From Anaerobacillus alkalidiazotrophicus (GTDB taxonomy: Bacteria > Bacillota > Bacilli > Bacillales_H > Anaerobacillaceae), in the NCBI RefSeq assembly GCF_001866055.1, contig NZ_MLQS01000004.1, forward strand, positions 205 through 21,836: a stretch of 21,632 nucleotides of DNA, in the 5' to 3' direction. A program made the translations under genes and the position numbers. The notes beneath the pieces are model-generated. The model worked only from the letters and a program-made list of their open reading frames with translations. It was not told the DNA's origin and made no database searches. Shown in pieces: positions 8,089 to 15,050 of this stretch (the stretch's first letter is position 1; each line of letters begins with the position of its first letter).

Positions 8089-8129
8089 AAAAAAATGACT
8101 TGCCAACTATAATACGGCAAGCCATTTTT
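8089..8129 (-). terminator. Terminator of pepA
   Basis: Minus strand: AATGGCTTGCC pairs with GGCAAGTCATT around an 11-nt loop, followed by TTTTT. It is 40 nt beyond the pepA stop codon and separates pepA from the dctQMP operon. Confidence 0.85.
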
Positions 8130-8168
8130 CCTTTATACTTTCTCAAAAAAACATTGATTTACTTAAGA

Positions 8169-9659
8169 TTAAAAGTTTTTGGCTAATGTACTAAGAGTAC
8201 GGACCATCGAACCTGTCCCGCCCTTTGGACCAAATTCAGTATCTTTCCTTGCCCATGCAGTTCCTGCGATATCTAAATGAACCCAAGGTGTATTTCCAGC
8301 AAACTCACCTATAAACAATCCAGCTGTAATACTACCAGCTTCTCTTCCAGGTGCGTTGTTTAAATCAGCAACATCACTAGTTTTTAGCATTTCTTTATAT
8401 GGATCAAAATTCGGCAAACGCCACAAATACTCTCCTGCTTCTTTAGCCGCAAGGAAGACATCTTCCATTAATTCTTCATCGTTTGTAACTGCTCCTGTAG
8501 TTATACCAGCTAACGCAACTATTACTGCTCCTGTTAACGTGGCTACGTCCACAATATAGTCAGCTCCCAATTGCTTAGCATACGTTACTCCATCTGCTAA
8601 AATCAAACGTCCTTCAGCATCAGTATTGCGAACCTCTATCGTTTTGCCACTTAAAGATGTAACCACATCTCCAGGTTTTAGCGCACTACCATTTACCATA
8701 TTTTCAGTAGATGGAATAACGGCCAACACATTAACTTCTGGCTTTAACATACCGATTGTTTCCATTGCACCGAGTACTGCAGCGGCCCCTCCCATATCCA
8801 TCTTCATCTCATGCATATTTAACGAAGGTTTAATAGAGACTCCACCAGAATCAAAAGTTAATCCTTTACCAACAAAACTTAATACATTTTCCCACTTTTC
8901 TCTTCCACGGTACTTTATCACAATCATTTTAGGTGGTTGGTCTGATCCCTTAGCAACAGCAAGAAGAGCTCCCATACCCATCTTTTCCATTTCATCTTTT
9001 TCAAGAACAGAGTACTCCATACCATATCGATCTGCAATTTCTTTTGCCGCACAAGCTAAATGAGTAGGTGTCATATAGTTTGCAGGCGCATTAACAAGAG
9101 TCCTTGCTAAATTAGTCCCATTACTAAGAGCATAACCAGTAGCTAGATTTTCTTCTATTATATCTTTGTCTAATTGCGTAAAAACTACTACCTTTTCAAG
9201 TTCAGTTCCATCCGATTTGTTTTCTTTATAATGAGGTGTTTGATAGCTGGCAAGGCCAATTGATTCTGAAATCGCTCTGGCAAATACACTCCCTTCCTTT
9301 TTGTCTCTCAATAAGGTATCAAATGCCACAGCTACTTCCGTACATTTATCTTTATTAAGTGATTTAGTTAATGCCGCTAATGCCTCACGTAATTTCTCAA
9401 AGGTTAATTCTTGTTTTTTTCCGAGACCTACAAAATATATTGTTTTAGTTTCAAGCTTCCCTAACGTATGTATTTTAGTAACCTTTTTTAAATCTGCTAA
9501 AATCTGTTTCTCTGCCTGAAGTTCTACAATATACCCATCTAACTTTTTATCTATTTCTTTGACAATACCTTCTGGCTTTTTATCATCAGCAAATACACCA
9601 ACAACAATTGATCCATACTTTTTTTCGAGTAAATCTCCATTTTTCACTTTATACAACAA
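8169..9659 (-). CDS. pepA: Leucyl aminopeptidase (M17 family, cytosol aminopeptidase)
   Basis: 496 residues, the normal length for M17 aminopeptidases, which remove N-terminal residues from peptides in the cytoplasm as two-metal hexamers. The signature NTDAEGRL is at residues 345-352. Expected metal and active-site residues are visible: K265 and D270 in GKGLTFDSGG, K277 in SIKPS, D288 in KMDMGGAAA, and D347 and E349 in the signature. The N-terminal ~170 residues are the variable regulatory domain. The start is TTG (9659, or the next TTG at 9656), both well placed after AAAGGAG. It corresponds to B. subtilis yuiE and is expressed alone, with its own terminator. Confidence 0.95.
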   Translation of the reverse strand: MLYKVKNGDLLEKKYGSIVVGVFADDKKPEGIVKEIDKKLDGYIVELQAEKQILADLKKVTKIHTLGKLETKTIYFVGLGKKQELTFEKLREALAALTKSLNKDKCTEVAVAFDTLLRDKKEGSVFARAISESIGLASYQTPHYKENKSDGTELEKVVVFTQLDKDIIEENLATGYALSNGTNLARTLVNAPANYMTPTHLACAAKEIADRYGMEYSVLEKDEMEKMGMGALLAVAKGSDQPPKMIVIKYRGREKWENVLSFVGKGLTFDSGGVSIKPSLNMHEMKMDMGGAAAVLGAMETIGMLKPEVNVLAVIPSTENMVNGSALKPGDVVTSLSGKTIEVRNTDAEGRLILADGVTYAKQLGADYIVDVATLTGAVIVALAGITTGAVTNDEELMEDVFLAAKEAGEYLWRLPNFDPYKEMLKTSDVADLNNAPGREAGSITAGLFIGEFAGNTPWVHLDIAGTAWARKDTEFGPKGGTGSMVRTLSTLAKNF

Positions 9660-10010
9660 ACTTCACTCCTTTAACAATTCTGCTACCTATACGTAAGCTT
9701 TTTTTCTTAGCATCCCATATTTTTTTTGTTATTTGGGTAAGTATAAGAATATCACTGTTTATTATAACTTTTTCTCATAATTGTTTCGAGTACCTAATAT
9801 TTTTGGGGATTTTGAAATTTGTTATAATATAAGCAATTTTAGATTTATTAACCTTACTAAATTTAAATTTATTGAGGTAGTTAATGTTCATAATAATGAA
9901 AGAAAAGAATTTTTATTTTTCTATAGAAAGTATTGTACATAAACTGTACAATTAAACCTTAAGGCATTCATAAATCTAAGCTCTATAATTTTCACCCTCA
10001 ATTATTATCA
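9660..10010. other. Gap after pepA: AT-rich intergenic with isolated promoter-like and dyad signals
   Basis: No gene of normal size. On the plus strand there is a perfect -10 TATAAT (9823-9828) without a good -35. A 23-codon ORF (9884-9955) follows, with GAGGT ahead of its ATG. A perfect inverted repeat ATTGTACA-TAAAC-TGTACAAT (9932-9952) lies inside the end of that ORF. On the minus strand a TATAAT near 9755-9760 may be the pepA promoter. None of these is proven. Confidence 0.4.
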
Positions 10011-10408
10011 AGAAATGCGCAAGCGCCTTGGTCACGAGCAGCTGCTCCTGTGCCACTCCGTTTGCTCGTCGCAAAGCAGCTTCGAAGTAATCCAAGTAGT
10101 AGCTTCACTGGGGCGGCCTTTGACAGAAGCTGCTCTTTGGCTTCCTACGTGCTTTTAGCGTCTTCTAGTATTGCTTCGTAGTAAGCTTCCTCGAAGCAGT
10201 GTTTTGTGCGACGAGTAATCGCAGGAGCAGTTGTTTTCCGTGCGACGAGTAATCGCAGGAGCAAAGCTGCATGAAGCTATTCTGAGACGTTATTCAAGTA
10301 GTTATTGAAGTCAGTTGCTTGACTGAAGTGACCGAGCTCGTAGGTGCTGAAGCTAGACAGTTTCCAAGTTAGAAATTTATAAATTCTGATTATGTTAAAA
10401 AAATGAGT
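10011..10408 (+). repeat. Dispersed multi-hairpin repeat R, copy 2 (longest)
   Basis: It shares the R start (GCGCAAGCGCCTTGGTCACG) and the R end (GACCGAGCTCGTAGGTGCTG - AGCTAGACAGTTTCC), so it is a full-length, enlarged copy of about 355 bp plus a conserved tail up to about 10408. It contains a local direct duplication: a 24-nt unit beginning GTGCGACGAGTAATCG at 10206-10229 and again at 10240-10263, period 34. The tail (GTTAGAAATTTATAA then ATTCTGATTATG) recurs at 11165-11305, where a small mobile element splits it. Confidence 0.85.
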
Positions 10409-10519
10409 GGATTTCATAATTACCTAAATGGAGCTACATAGGTCTAAATGTTGTTGGAAACTTTCTTCATCCAACAATATTAGGTATCAGAGTAGCGAAA
10501 ATAAACAATTATGAAATTC
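10409..10519 (+). repeat. Nested inverted repeat upstream of yuiD
   Basis: Three nested complementary arm pairs: GGATTTCATAATT (10409-10421) with AATTATGAAATTC (10507-10519), one mismatch; ACCTAA (10422-10427) with TTAGGT (10480-10485); and TTGTTGGA (10451-10458) with TCCAACAA (10470-10477). The element is 111 bp and non-coding, and ends 67 nt before the yuiD start. It may be a structured leader, a very small inverted-repeat element, or a relic linked to repeat R. Confidence 0.65.
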
Positions 10520-10586
10520 ATTAAAATACATCTTCTATTATCGATACATTTAATTGATATTATTGAGAAAGGAACTTTTTAAAACT

Positions 10587-11066
10587 ATGGATTTATTCAC
10601 AAATTTCCCTTTATGGGCTGCATTAATAGCTATCGGATTTGCTCAATTTATTAAAGTACCATTACAATACATTGCAACAAAGAAATTTGATTGGTCATTA
10701 CTTACTAGCACTGGAGGAATGCCTAGTTCACACTCCGCTGCTGTTACAGCACTTTCAACAGCTATCGCTATAGAAGAAGGACTAGGTTCTCCATTCTTTG
10801 CAATTTCTGCAATTTTTGGGGTTATCGTTATGTTTGATGCCTCTGGAGTTCGTCGACATGCAGGTGAACAAGCTACAGTTTTAAATCGTTTGGTTGATGA
10901 TTTCAACAAACTTGTTAAAGAAGTCAAAACATGGCCTGAAAAGGAAGAACAAGAGAAACGTAAGGAATTAAAAGAACTTTTAGGACATCAACCCATTGAG
11001 GTGTTTTTCGGTGGTTTAACAGGGATACTTTTAACATTATTTTTCCATTTCCTTCTATTAGTATAA
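10587..11066 (+). CDS. yuiD: Divergent PAP2 family protein (DUF212), YuiD
   Basis: 159 residues, small membrane protein related to acid phosphatase/vanadium-dependent haloperoxidase (PAP2) enzymes. It contains TSTGGMPSSHSAAVTALS (about 40-57), the PSSH motif of the phosphatase site, then FDASGVRRHAGEQA (84-97) and GHQPIEVFFGG (133-143). Hydrophobic segments sit near the N-terminus, around 66-83, and at the C-terminal end. I use the ATG at 10587: it matches the start of B. subtilis YuiD (a hydrophobic FTNFP start) and follows GAAAGGA, although the 13-nt gap is long. An upstream in-frame TTG at 10554 has no ribosome binding site. The substrate, probably a phospho- or pyrophospho-lipid, is not known. 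Confidence 0.9.
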   Translation: MDLFTNFPLWAALIAIGFAQFIKVPLQYIATKKFDWSLLTSTGGMPSSHSAAVTALSTAIAIEEGLGSPFFAISAIFGVIVMFDASGVRRHAGEQATVLNRLVDDFNKLVKEVKTWPEKEEQEKRKELKELLGHQPIEVFFGGLTGILLTLFFHFLLLV

Positions 11067-11100
11067 AGTGCACTTCTCGTTTACAAGAATATCCATATAG

Positions 11101-11179
11101 TAGCCTTCCGATCTAAAGCAGTAGATGTCAGTTGCTTCGATACAAAAAGCTAGACAGTTTCTAAGTTAGAAATTTATAA
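11101..11179 (+). repeat. Dispersed repeat R, degenerate 3' copy
   Basis: About 80 bp matching only the end of repeat R: GTCAGTTGCTTCGA, then AAGCTAGACAGTTTCTAAG and TTAGAAATTTATAA. The segment that carries the ACCGAGCTCGTAGGC box in other copies is deleted. Its tail is interrupted by a small mobile element at 11180 and resumes at 11286, so this copy was present before the insertion. Confidence 0.65.
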
Positions 11180-11285
11180 AGCTGAACTTCAATCAGTGGG
11201 GGTTTTCCTTCATCCCCCACCTAAACTTCTCGATTTTCTTAAGTTTTGAGGTGGGGGTCTTACTTGCCCCTTAAGAGTGGGATAA
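11180..11285 (+). mobile_element. Small IS200/IS605-like non-autonomous element, copy A (106 bp)
   Basis: It begins AGCTGAACTTCAATCAGTGG directly after ATAA and ends GAGTGGGATAA. The boundaries are fixed by comparison with 10371-10408, where the same flanks (AGAAATTTATAA and ATTCTGATTATG) are joined without an insert. No target duplication is seen, which is expected for IS200/IS605 single-strand transposition. It lacks 49 bp present in copy B: the left hairpin's 3' arm runs straight into the right hairpin at a CCAC microhomology. It has no coding capacity. Confidence 0.85.
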
Positions 11286-11298
11286 ATTCTGATTATGT

Positions 11299-11339
11299 TA
11301 AAAAATGACAGGAACTAACAATTAGTCCCTGTCATTTTT
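11299..11339 (-). terminator. Bidirectional terminator between yuiD and yuiC
   Basis: AATGACAGG and CCTGTCATT form a 9-bp stem extended by ACT/AGT pairing inside, with an A-run on the left and a T-run on the right. It lies 45 nt past the yuiC stop and about 230 nt past the yuiD stop, so it can end transcripts from either side. The degenerate R repeat tail runs directly into its A-run. Confidence 0.85.
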
Positions 11340-11386
11340 GTCTAAATATACTAATCAAATGATATGTATACAATTAGCTTCTTTCA

Positions 11387-12097
11387 TTATTCCGCAAAAG
11401 AAAGTTGTCTTCTAAATACTTGAACAGCTTCCGCTTCATTTAAACTTTTTAAGTCTTCATCAGTCAACCTACCGTTACCTTTTTCTACTATATATACTTC
11501 CACTTCTCTTTTACCCCAATTTTGAAAAACTTCATCAACAGTCTCATAGTAAAGGTCTATTTTGTTACCTTTTATAGCCGACCCTGTATCTGCCACCACT
11601 CCATAACCATATCCCGGAATAAATAAAATTGAACCAATCGGAAAGGTTCGAGGGTCAGCGGCTATCGTTGAATATAGATCACGCTTAACTCGAACACCTG
11701 AAAACGTGATACCATACGAAGGATGCCCAGGTCTTTTACCAGTTGACTCATATCCAGCAGTATAACCCGTTGCCACAACTTTTTTTGACGGATATTGACT
11801 CCAATCAATCGCCTCCTCTAAGGATATTGGTGCAGATTCTACAACTTCATGACTCATTAACCTTTCTTCTCTTTGAAAAAATGGTAAACTTCTAAAGTTC
11901 ATATTAAATTGCTTTTTACCCGAATCTGTACTTTGTCTTTCTTCATCTAAATTTATAAAAGAATGTCCCTCTAAAATCCACCAATTATTTAATTGTTTTG
12001 CACTAACACCTGATATCGATTCAAATGTAGTAAGTAACGCTAAACCAAATAAGAACGTCATTAATACTCGTCTCATTATTATTTTGACGATTTCCAT
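11387..12097 (-). CDS. yuiC: 3D domain protein, YuiC-type lytic transglycosylase
   Basis: 236 residues, secreted or anchored, with a hydrophobic N-terminal segment at about 11-24 ([14 protein letters not shown]). The C-terminal 3D (three aspartate) double-psi beta-barrel begins near residue 106: [20 protein letters not shown]. The three family aspartates are visible as AAD148P, VAD170TG and KID181LY. B. subtilis YuiC, the type protein of this firmicute Sps/Rpf-like group, cleaves peptidoglycan as a lytic transglycosylase. ATG with AGGAGTGG upstream. The B. subtilis neighbours yuiB and yuiA, between yuiC and yumB there, are absent here; a Nudix gene occupies that interval. Confidence 0.92.
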   Translation of the reverse strand: MEIVKIIMRRVLMTFLFGLALLTTFESISGVSAKQLNNWWILEGHSFINLDEERQSTDSGKKQFNMNFRSLPFFQREERLMSHEVVESAPISLEEAIDWSQYPSKKVVATGYTAGYESTGKRPGHPSYGITFSGVRVKRDLYSTIAADPRTFPIGSILFIPGYGYGVVADTGSAIKGNKIDLYYETVDEVFQNWGKREVEVYIVEKGNGRLTDEDLKSLNEAEAVQVFRRQLSFAE

Positions 12098-12194
12098 TTA
12101 TTCCACTCCTCTCAATGAGTAATCTTCTCCAAAAAGGTTTAGAATTATTCATGATAAGGAAAAAAATATGGTAAAATATTCTAAAATTCGATAA

Positions 12195-12349
12195 AGCTGA
12201 ACTTCAATCAGTGGGGGTTTTCCTTCATCCCCCACTGATTGTTAGTTATTCTATATCGGACCTTTAGGGGCAGTTAATCCTCCACCTAAACTTTTTGATT
12301 TTCTTACGTTTTGAGGTGGGAGTCTTACTGCCCCTTAAGAATGGGATAA
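12195..12349 (+). mobile_element. Small IS200/IS605-like non-autonomous element, copy B (155 bp)
   Basis: It begins AGCTGAACTTCAATCAGTGG after GATAA and ends ATGGGATAA. The left hairpin is a 13-bp perfect stem (CAATCAGTGGGGG with CCCCCACTGATTG). The right part has an outer stem (TTTAGGGGCAGT with ACTGCCCCTTAA) around an inner one (CCACCTAAA with TTTTGAGGTGG). There is no ORF. It shares ends with copies A, C and D. Confidence 0.85.
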
Positions 12350-12427
12350 ATCAAAAAATTCCATACTACACTAGCTCTAATGGCTTGCAAAAAAACTACG
12401 AAAATAACTTTCCAAATAACAAAAAAG

Positions 12428-12570
12428 TACCACTCATGTGCGAGGGTACAGAAGAAAACTCGTTCTAGCTTCGCTAGAACATCGGAAATTCAGATGGAGT
12501 CTCAACTCCAACTGAATGGAAGTTCCCACCTACGCTACGCTTAGAGGTGGGGGTCTATGACCATTAAGTT
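12428..12570 (+). mobile_element. Four-hairpin block resembling the right end of another IS200/IS605 (IS1341-type) element
   Basis: Consecutive hairpins: GTACC...GGTAC (12428-12450); GTTCTAGC/GCTAGAAC with a 3-nt loop (12462-12480); ATTCAGATGGAGT with ACTCCAACTGAAT (12488-12517); and CCCACCT...AGGTGGG (12525-12550), followed by GGTCTATGACC. The last hairpin and trailing GGTC resemble the right ends that follow tnpB in Bacillus IS1341-type elements, where the omega RNA is encoded. No tnpB is adjacent. With copy B it accounts for most of the 12098-12610 gap. Confidence 0.55.
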
Positions 12571-12610
12571 CAAATCAGTTTGATTAAAAGTGAATATAAT
12601 GAAAAATAAT

Positions 12611-13084
12611 TTAATAAAAAACTTTAAAACGAGTATAGTTAAAAACATCTCCTGGATTAAAATCAATTTTTTGAAAAGATTTAGCAGTCATTTCCTTCAA
12701 GTATAAATGAACAGTTTTTGATGTTTTTGGATCTGCTTCAAGTTCCTCACGAGTCATATAAGCTACTTCTTCAATTTCACCTGATTGACCCTTCAACTCA
12801 CCGCCTATTTCTTCTAATAAAAAAGTAATTAGATTATCACTAATTACATTCTCAAGTACTCCTGTTCTAACACCTACTATATCTTTCACTATTGTTTTTA
12901 TACCTGTTTCCTCTTCTACTTCCCTAACAGCTGTTTGATCAACTGTTTCACCCTCATCTACAAAACCACCTGGAAAGGACCAAAGCCCTTTAAGTCCACC
13001 ATATTTCTTCTTTACAACGAGCCACTTTCCTTCTTTAATAACAATACCTGTAGCAGCTAACCAAACATTTCCTCTTTTTTTCAA
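12611..13084 (-). CDS. Nudix hydrolase
   Basis: 157 residues. The Nudix box GX5EX7REUXEEXGU is complete at residues 40-62 (GFVDEGETVDQTAVREVEEE then TGI), so metal-dependent hydrolysis of a nucleoside diphosphate-linked substrate is expected. The preceding GLWSFPGG is typical. The substrate cannot be told; MutT-like, ADP-ribose and NADH pyrophosphatase roles are all possible, and the C-terminal NADH-pyrophosphatase zinc region is lacking. I chose TTG at 13084 because AGAGGAG lies 8 nt upstream; a GTG at 13093 would start directly on that site. It sits between yuiC and yumB, all leftward, with a terminator before it (13132-13206), so it probably has its own promoter. Confidence 0.88.
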   Translation of the reverse strand: MKKRGNVWLAATGIVIKEGKWLVVKKKYGGLKGLWSFPGGFVDEGETVDQTAVREVEEETGIKTIVKDIVGVRTGVLENVISDNLITFLLEEIGGELKGQSGEIEEVAYMTREELEADPKTSKTVHLYLKEMTAKSFQKIDFNPGDVFNYTRFKVFY

Positions 13085-13131
13085 TAAAGCCACTCCTCTT
13101 ACATCCCTTATTTACTTTTATAATTATCTTA

Positions 13132-13206
13132 ATAAAAATAAAAGACTAACTCAATAGATCGTACATCTCCAGAATCAAGAGATGCAAGGGCTAATAAGCT
13201 AGTCAC
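13132..13206 (-). terminator. Terminator of yumB, two-stem
   Basis: Minus strand: GACTAGCT (near 13204) pairs with AGTTAGTC (near 13144) with one G-U, followed by TTTTATTTTT. Inside, CATCTC pairs with GAGATG around a 9-nt loop. It lies between the yumB stop and the Nudix gene. Confidence 0.65.
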
Positions 13207-13238
13207 AAAAAATTCACACCACAAATATTTACTTTATA

Positions 13239-14447
13239 TTAAAATATATTTAACTTCCCTTTTTTTACAACTAACGGTAAACCACCAAGGAGGAACAAAT
13301 AACGGTTGTCTATTACTTTTTTCATTGCGGCCGCTGGTGTACCAAATAACTTTTTAGAACCTACAACACCGATCGCTTCTTTACCACCTAATGAAGCAAC
13401 TGTACCTTTGATATCTGCCTTAAAAGCTTCTAAATTATTACTACCGTGTACTAAAGCTTTTATGTTTTTAGCAAGTGTTGAAGATTGCTGAATTGCAATT
13501 TGTGCAGTTGGTGGAAATGGACGATTTGTTGCTTCATCAATAATGATGGCACAATCACCAATAACGAATACATCTTCAAATCCTGGGACCCTTAATTCAG
13601 GTTCAACTTGAATTCTACCGCGCATTGTTTCAAATCCAGATTTTTCTAAAACCGAGCTACCACGTATACCTGTTGTCCAAACTACAGTTTTCGATTTTAT
13701 TTCTTCTCCTGAAGCTAAAAGAACGCCATCTTTTGTCACTTCTTTAATTGGAGTATTGATTTTAAATTCAACACCACGTTTTTCTAAAATGTTCATTGCA
13801 TATTCAACTAATTCTGGATCAAAACCAGGTAATGCAGTTGTAGCTGCTTCTATACTAATAATACGTACTTTTTCACGTGCAATATCATATTCTTTACATA
13901 GTTCTGGAATTCTTTCTGTTAATTCACCTACGAATTCAATTCCAGTAAAGCCCGCACCAGCAACAATAAATGTTAAATCTTCATCATGTTTAACATCAGA
14001 TCCATTATAAGAAGCGAACTTATATTCAATGTGTTCACGAATATGACGTACAGAGTTCACACTTCTGATCGCAAATGCATGTTCTTCTACTCCTGGAATA
14101 CCAAACGTTTCTGGCTCAGAACCTAGACCAATGACTAAATAATCATACTCCATTTCGCCACTTTCTAAAATCACTTTTTTCTCTGCTGTTTTTATCTCAA
14201 CAACAACGTCTTTTAAAAACTTAATTTTATTAGTATCAATAACACTTTCAATACGCATTCTCGTTCGGTCATGGTGTAAAGTTCCTGCAGCCGGTTCATG
14301 TAACCATGTTGTTTGATAGTGATAGTCATGTTTGTTGACTAAAACAATTTCTGCATCATTATAACCAAGTTGCTTCGATAATCTAGAAGCTGTCATCATC
14401 CCACCGTAACCTGCACCTAAAATTAAAATTCTTGGTTTTTTGCTCAT
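13239..14447 (-). CDS. yumB: NAD(P)/FAD-dependent oxidoreductase, type II NADH dehydrogenase-like YumB
   Basis: 402 residues, normal for non-proton-pumping NADH:quinone oxidoreductases (NDH-2) and their YumB relatives. The FAD-binding GAGYGG is at 11-16, the NAD-binding GAGFTGIE at 164-171, and the second FAD motif GDCA at 297-300, preceded by V-F-V. The AQIAIQQ segment that follows matches the quinone-side helix of NDH-2. The C-terminal hydrophobic part (LFLLGGLPLVV) may hold it on the membrane. It would pass electrons from NADH to menaquinone. ATG is preceded by GGAGTGATGGG. It is divergent from yumC; the shared upstream region has two Rex-type sites, which would link expression to the NADH/NAD ratio. 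Confidence 0.93.
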   Translation of the reverse strand: MSKKPRILILGAGYGGMMTASRLSKQLGYNDAEIVLVNKHDYHYQTTWLHEPAAGTLHHDRTRMRIESVIDTNKIKFLKDVVVEIKTAEKKVILESGEMEYDYLVIGLGSEPETFGIPGVEEHAFAIRSVNSVRHIREHIEYKFASYNGSDVKHDEDLTFIVAGAGFTGIEFVGELTERIPELCKEYDIAREKVRIISIEAATTALPGFDPELVEYAMNILEKRGVEFKINTPIKEVTKDGVLLASGEEIKSKTVVWTTGIRGSSVLEKSGFETMRGRIQVEPELRVPGFEDVFVIGDCAIIIDEATNRPFPPTAQIAIQQSSTLAKNIKALVHGSNNLEAFKADIKGTVASLGGKEAIGVVGSKKLFGTPAAAMKKVIDNRYLFLLGGLPLVVKKGKLNIF

Positions 14448-14546
14448 TTTCCCATCACTCCATTATTTTTATTACGAAATGTTTAGGTAACTTTATTTTT
14501 TCCTGTATTCACAAAACATAAGCAAGATGTTTTTACCATGTAGACT

Positions 14547-14564
14547 TTGTGATTTTTTTCACTT
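14547..14564 (-). promoter_or_regulatory. Rex (redox repressor) operator-like site 1
   Basis: TTGTGATTTTTTTCACTT matches the Rex consensus TTGTGAAWWWWTTCACAA except for one base after the first TTGTGA and the last two bases. It lies about 100 nt upstream of yumB. The match continues with site 2 beyond the operator (TTAC, then CGCGAAAAAAA). Confidence 0.65.
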
Positions 14565-14609
14565 ACATCCGCGAAAAAAATGACCCTTTTTCAAAAATTT
14601 TAGACTTGA

Positions 14610-14638
14610 ATTAAATCATTTCCGTTGATAAGATTGTG
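14610..14638 (+). promoter_or_regulatory. Candidate rightward promoter overlapping Rex site 2
   Basis: -35 TTGAAT (about 14606-14611), 17-nt spacer, -10 TAAGAT (about 14629-14634). Rex-like site 2 starts at the end of the -10, so Rex would block it. Rightward transcription from here would meet the hairpin terminator at 14764-14796. Confidence 0.35.
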
Positions 14639-14651
14639 ATTATCTTCACTT
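14634..14651 (-). promoter_or_regulatory. Rex (redox repressor) operator-like site 2
   Basis: TTGTGATTATCTTCACTT, same grade of match as site 1, centred 87 bp from it. It is followed by TACTATCGCGAAAAAAA, echoing the bases after site 1. Single half-sites (TTGTGAA in either orientation) also occur near 14510, 14693 and 14728. Confidence 0.65.
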
Positions 14652-14763
14652 ACTATCGCGAAAAAAAAGATAGTTACCATTTTCACAAAAAATTAATCAT
14701 TTTTTTATACATTGTCAAAAAAAGTTCACATTTCCTTCTTGGTTCTATCATATGTCCTTTCTA

Positions 14764-14796
14764 AAAAAAAATCAACTATATTAGTTGATTTTTTTA
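14764..14796. terminator. Stand-alone bidirectional terminator between divergent yumB and yumC
   Basis: AAAAAATCAACTA and TAGTTGATTTTTT form a 13-bp stem around TAT. No annotated gene ends here: yumB and yumC both read away. It either ends a short untranslated RNA made from the Rex-site region or insulates the two promoters. Confidence 0.8.
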
Positions 14797-14971
14797 TACT
14801 TTTTTATAGTTTTTTATTTTAATATATCCATATAGTACTAATGGTTATTTTTACCTGATATTTTCAACAAAATTATGTTATTCACATGGCTATTCTTTAA
14901 CGATATACAGGCATAAACAACGTTTGTTTTTTGAATTTTTATAAAATTATATACTATTTTCGTTTTTTTAC

Positions 14972-15000
14972 TTTTCATTATAGTGCTTTACCTTTATAAT
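14972..15000 (+). promoter_or_regulatory. yumC promoter
   Basis: -35 TTTTCA (14972-14977), 17-nt spacer and a perfect -10 TATAAT (14995-15000), 50 nt before the start codon. A small dyad TGATG-GGGA-CATCA follows at about 15012-15025, at the likely start of the transcript. Confidence 0.65.
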
Positions 15001-15050
15001 TATATTGATAGTGATGGGGACATCATTAATATACTTTGGGGGTGCTATTC

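Noticed and set aside
7890..8120. 76-codon minus-strand ORF
   Set aside because: It overlaps the pepA terminator and the proposed dctQMP promoter, and its composition is not protein-like.
8626..9063. 145-codon plus-strand ORF
   Set aside because: It is antisense to the conserved catalytic domain of pepA and has no ribosome binding site or family features. Its openness is a by-product of pepA codon use.
10011..10408. CRISPR array
   Set aside because: The short repeats here (24 nt twice) are a local duplication inside a hairpin-rich repeat, with no regular repeat-spacer unit and no cas gene.
10554..10586. N-terminal extension of yuiD from TTG 10554
   Set aside because: No ribosome site before 10554; the GAAAGGA used by the ATG at 10587 would lie inside the extension, and the ATG start matches the family.
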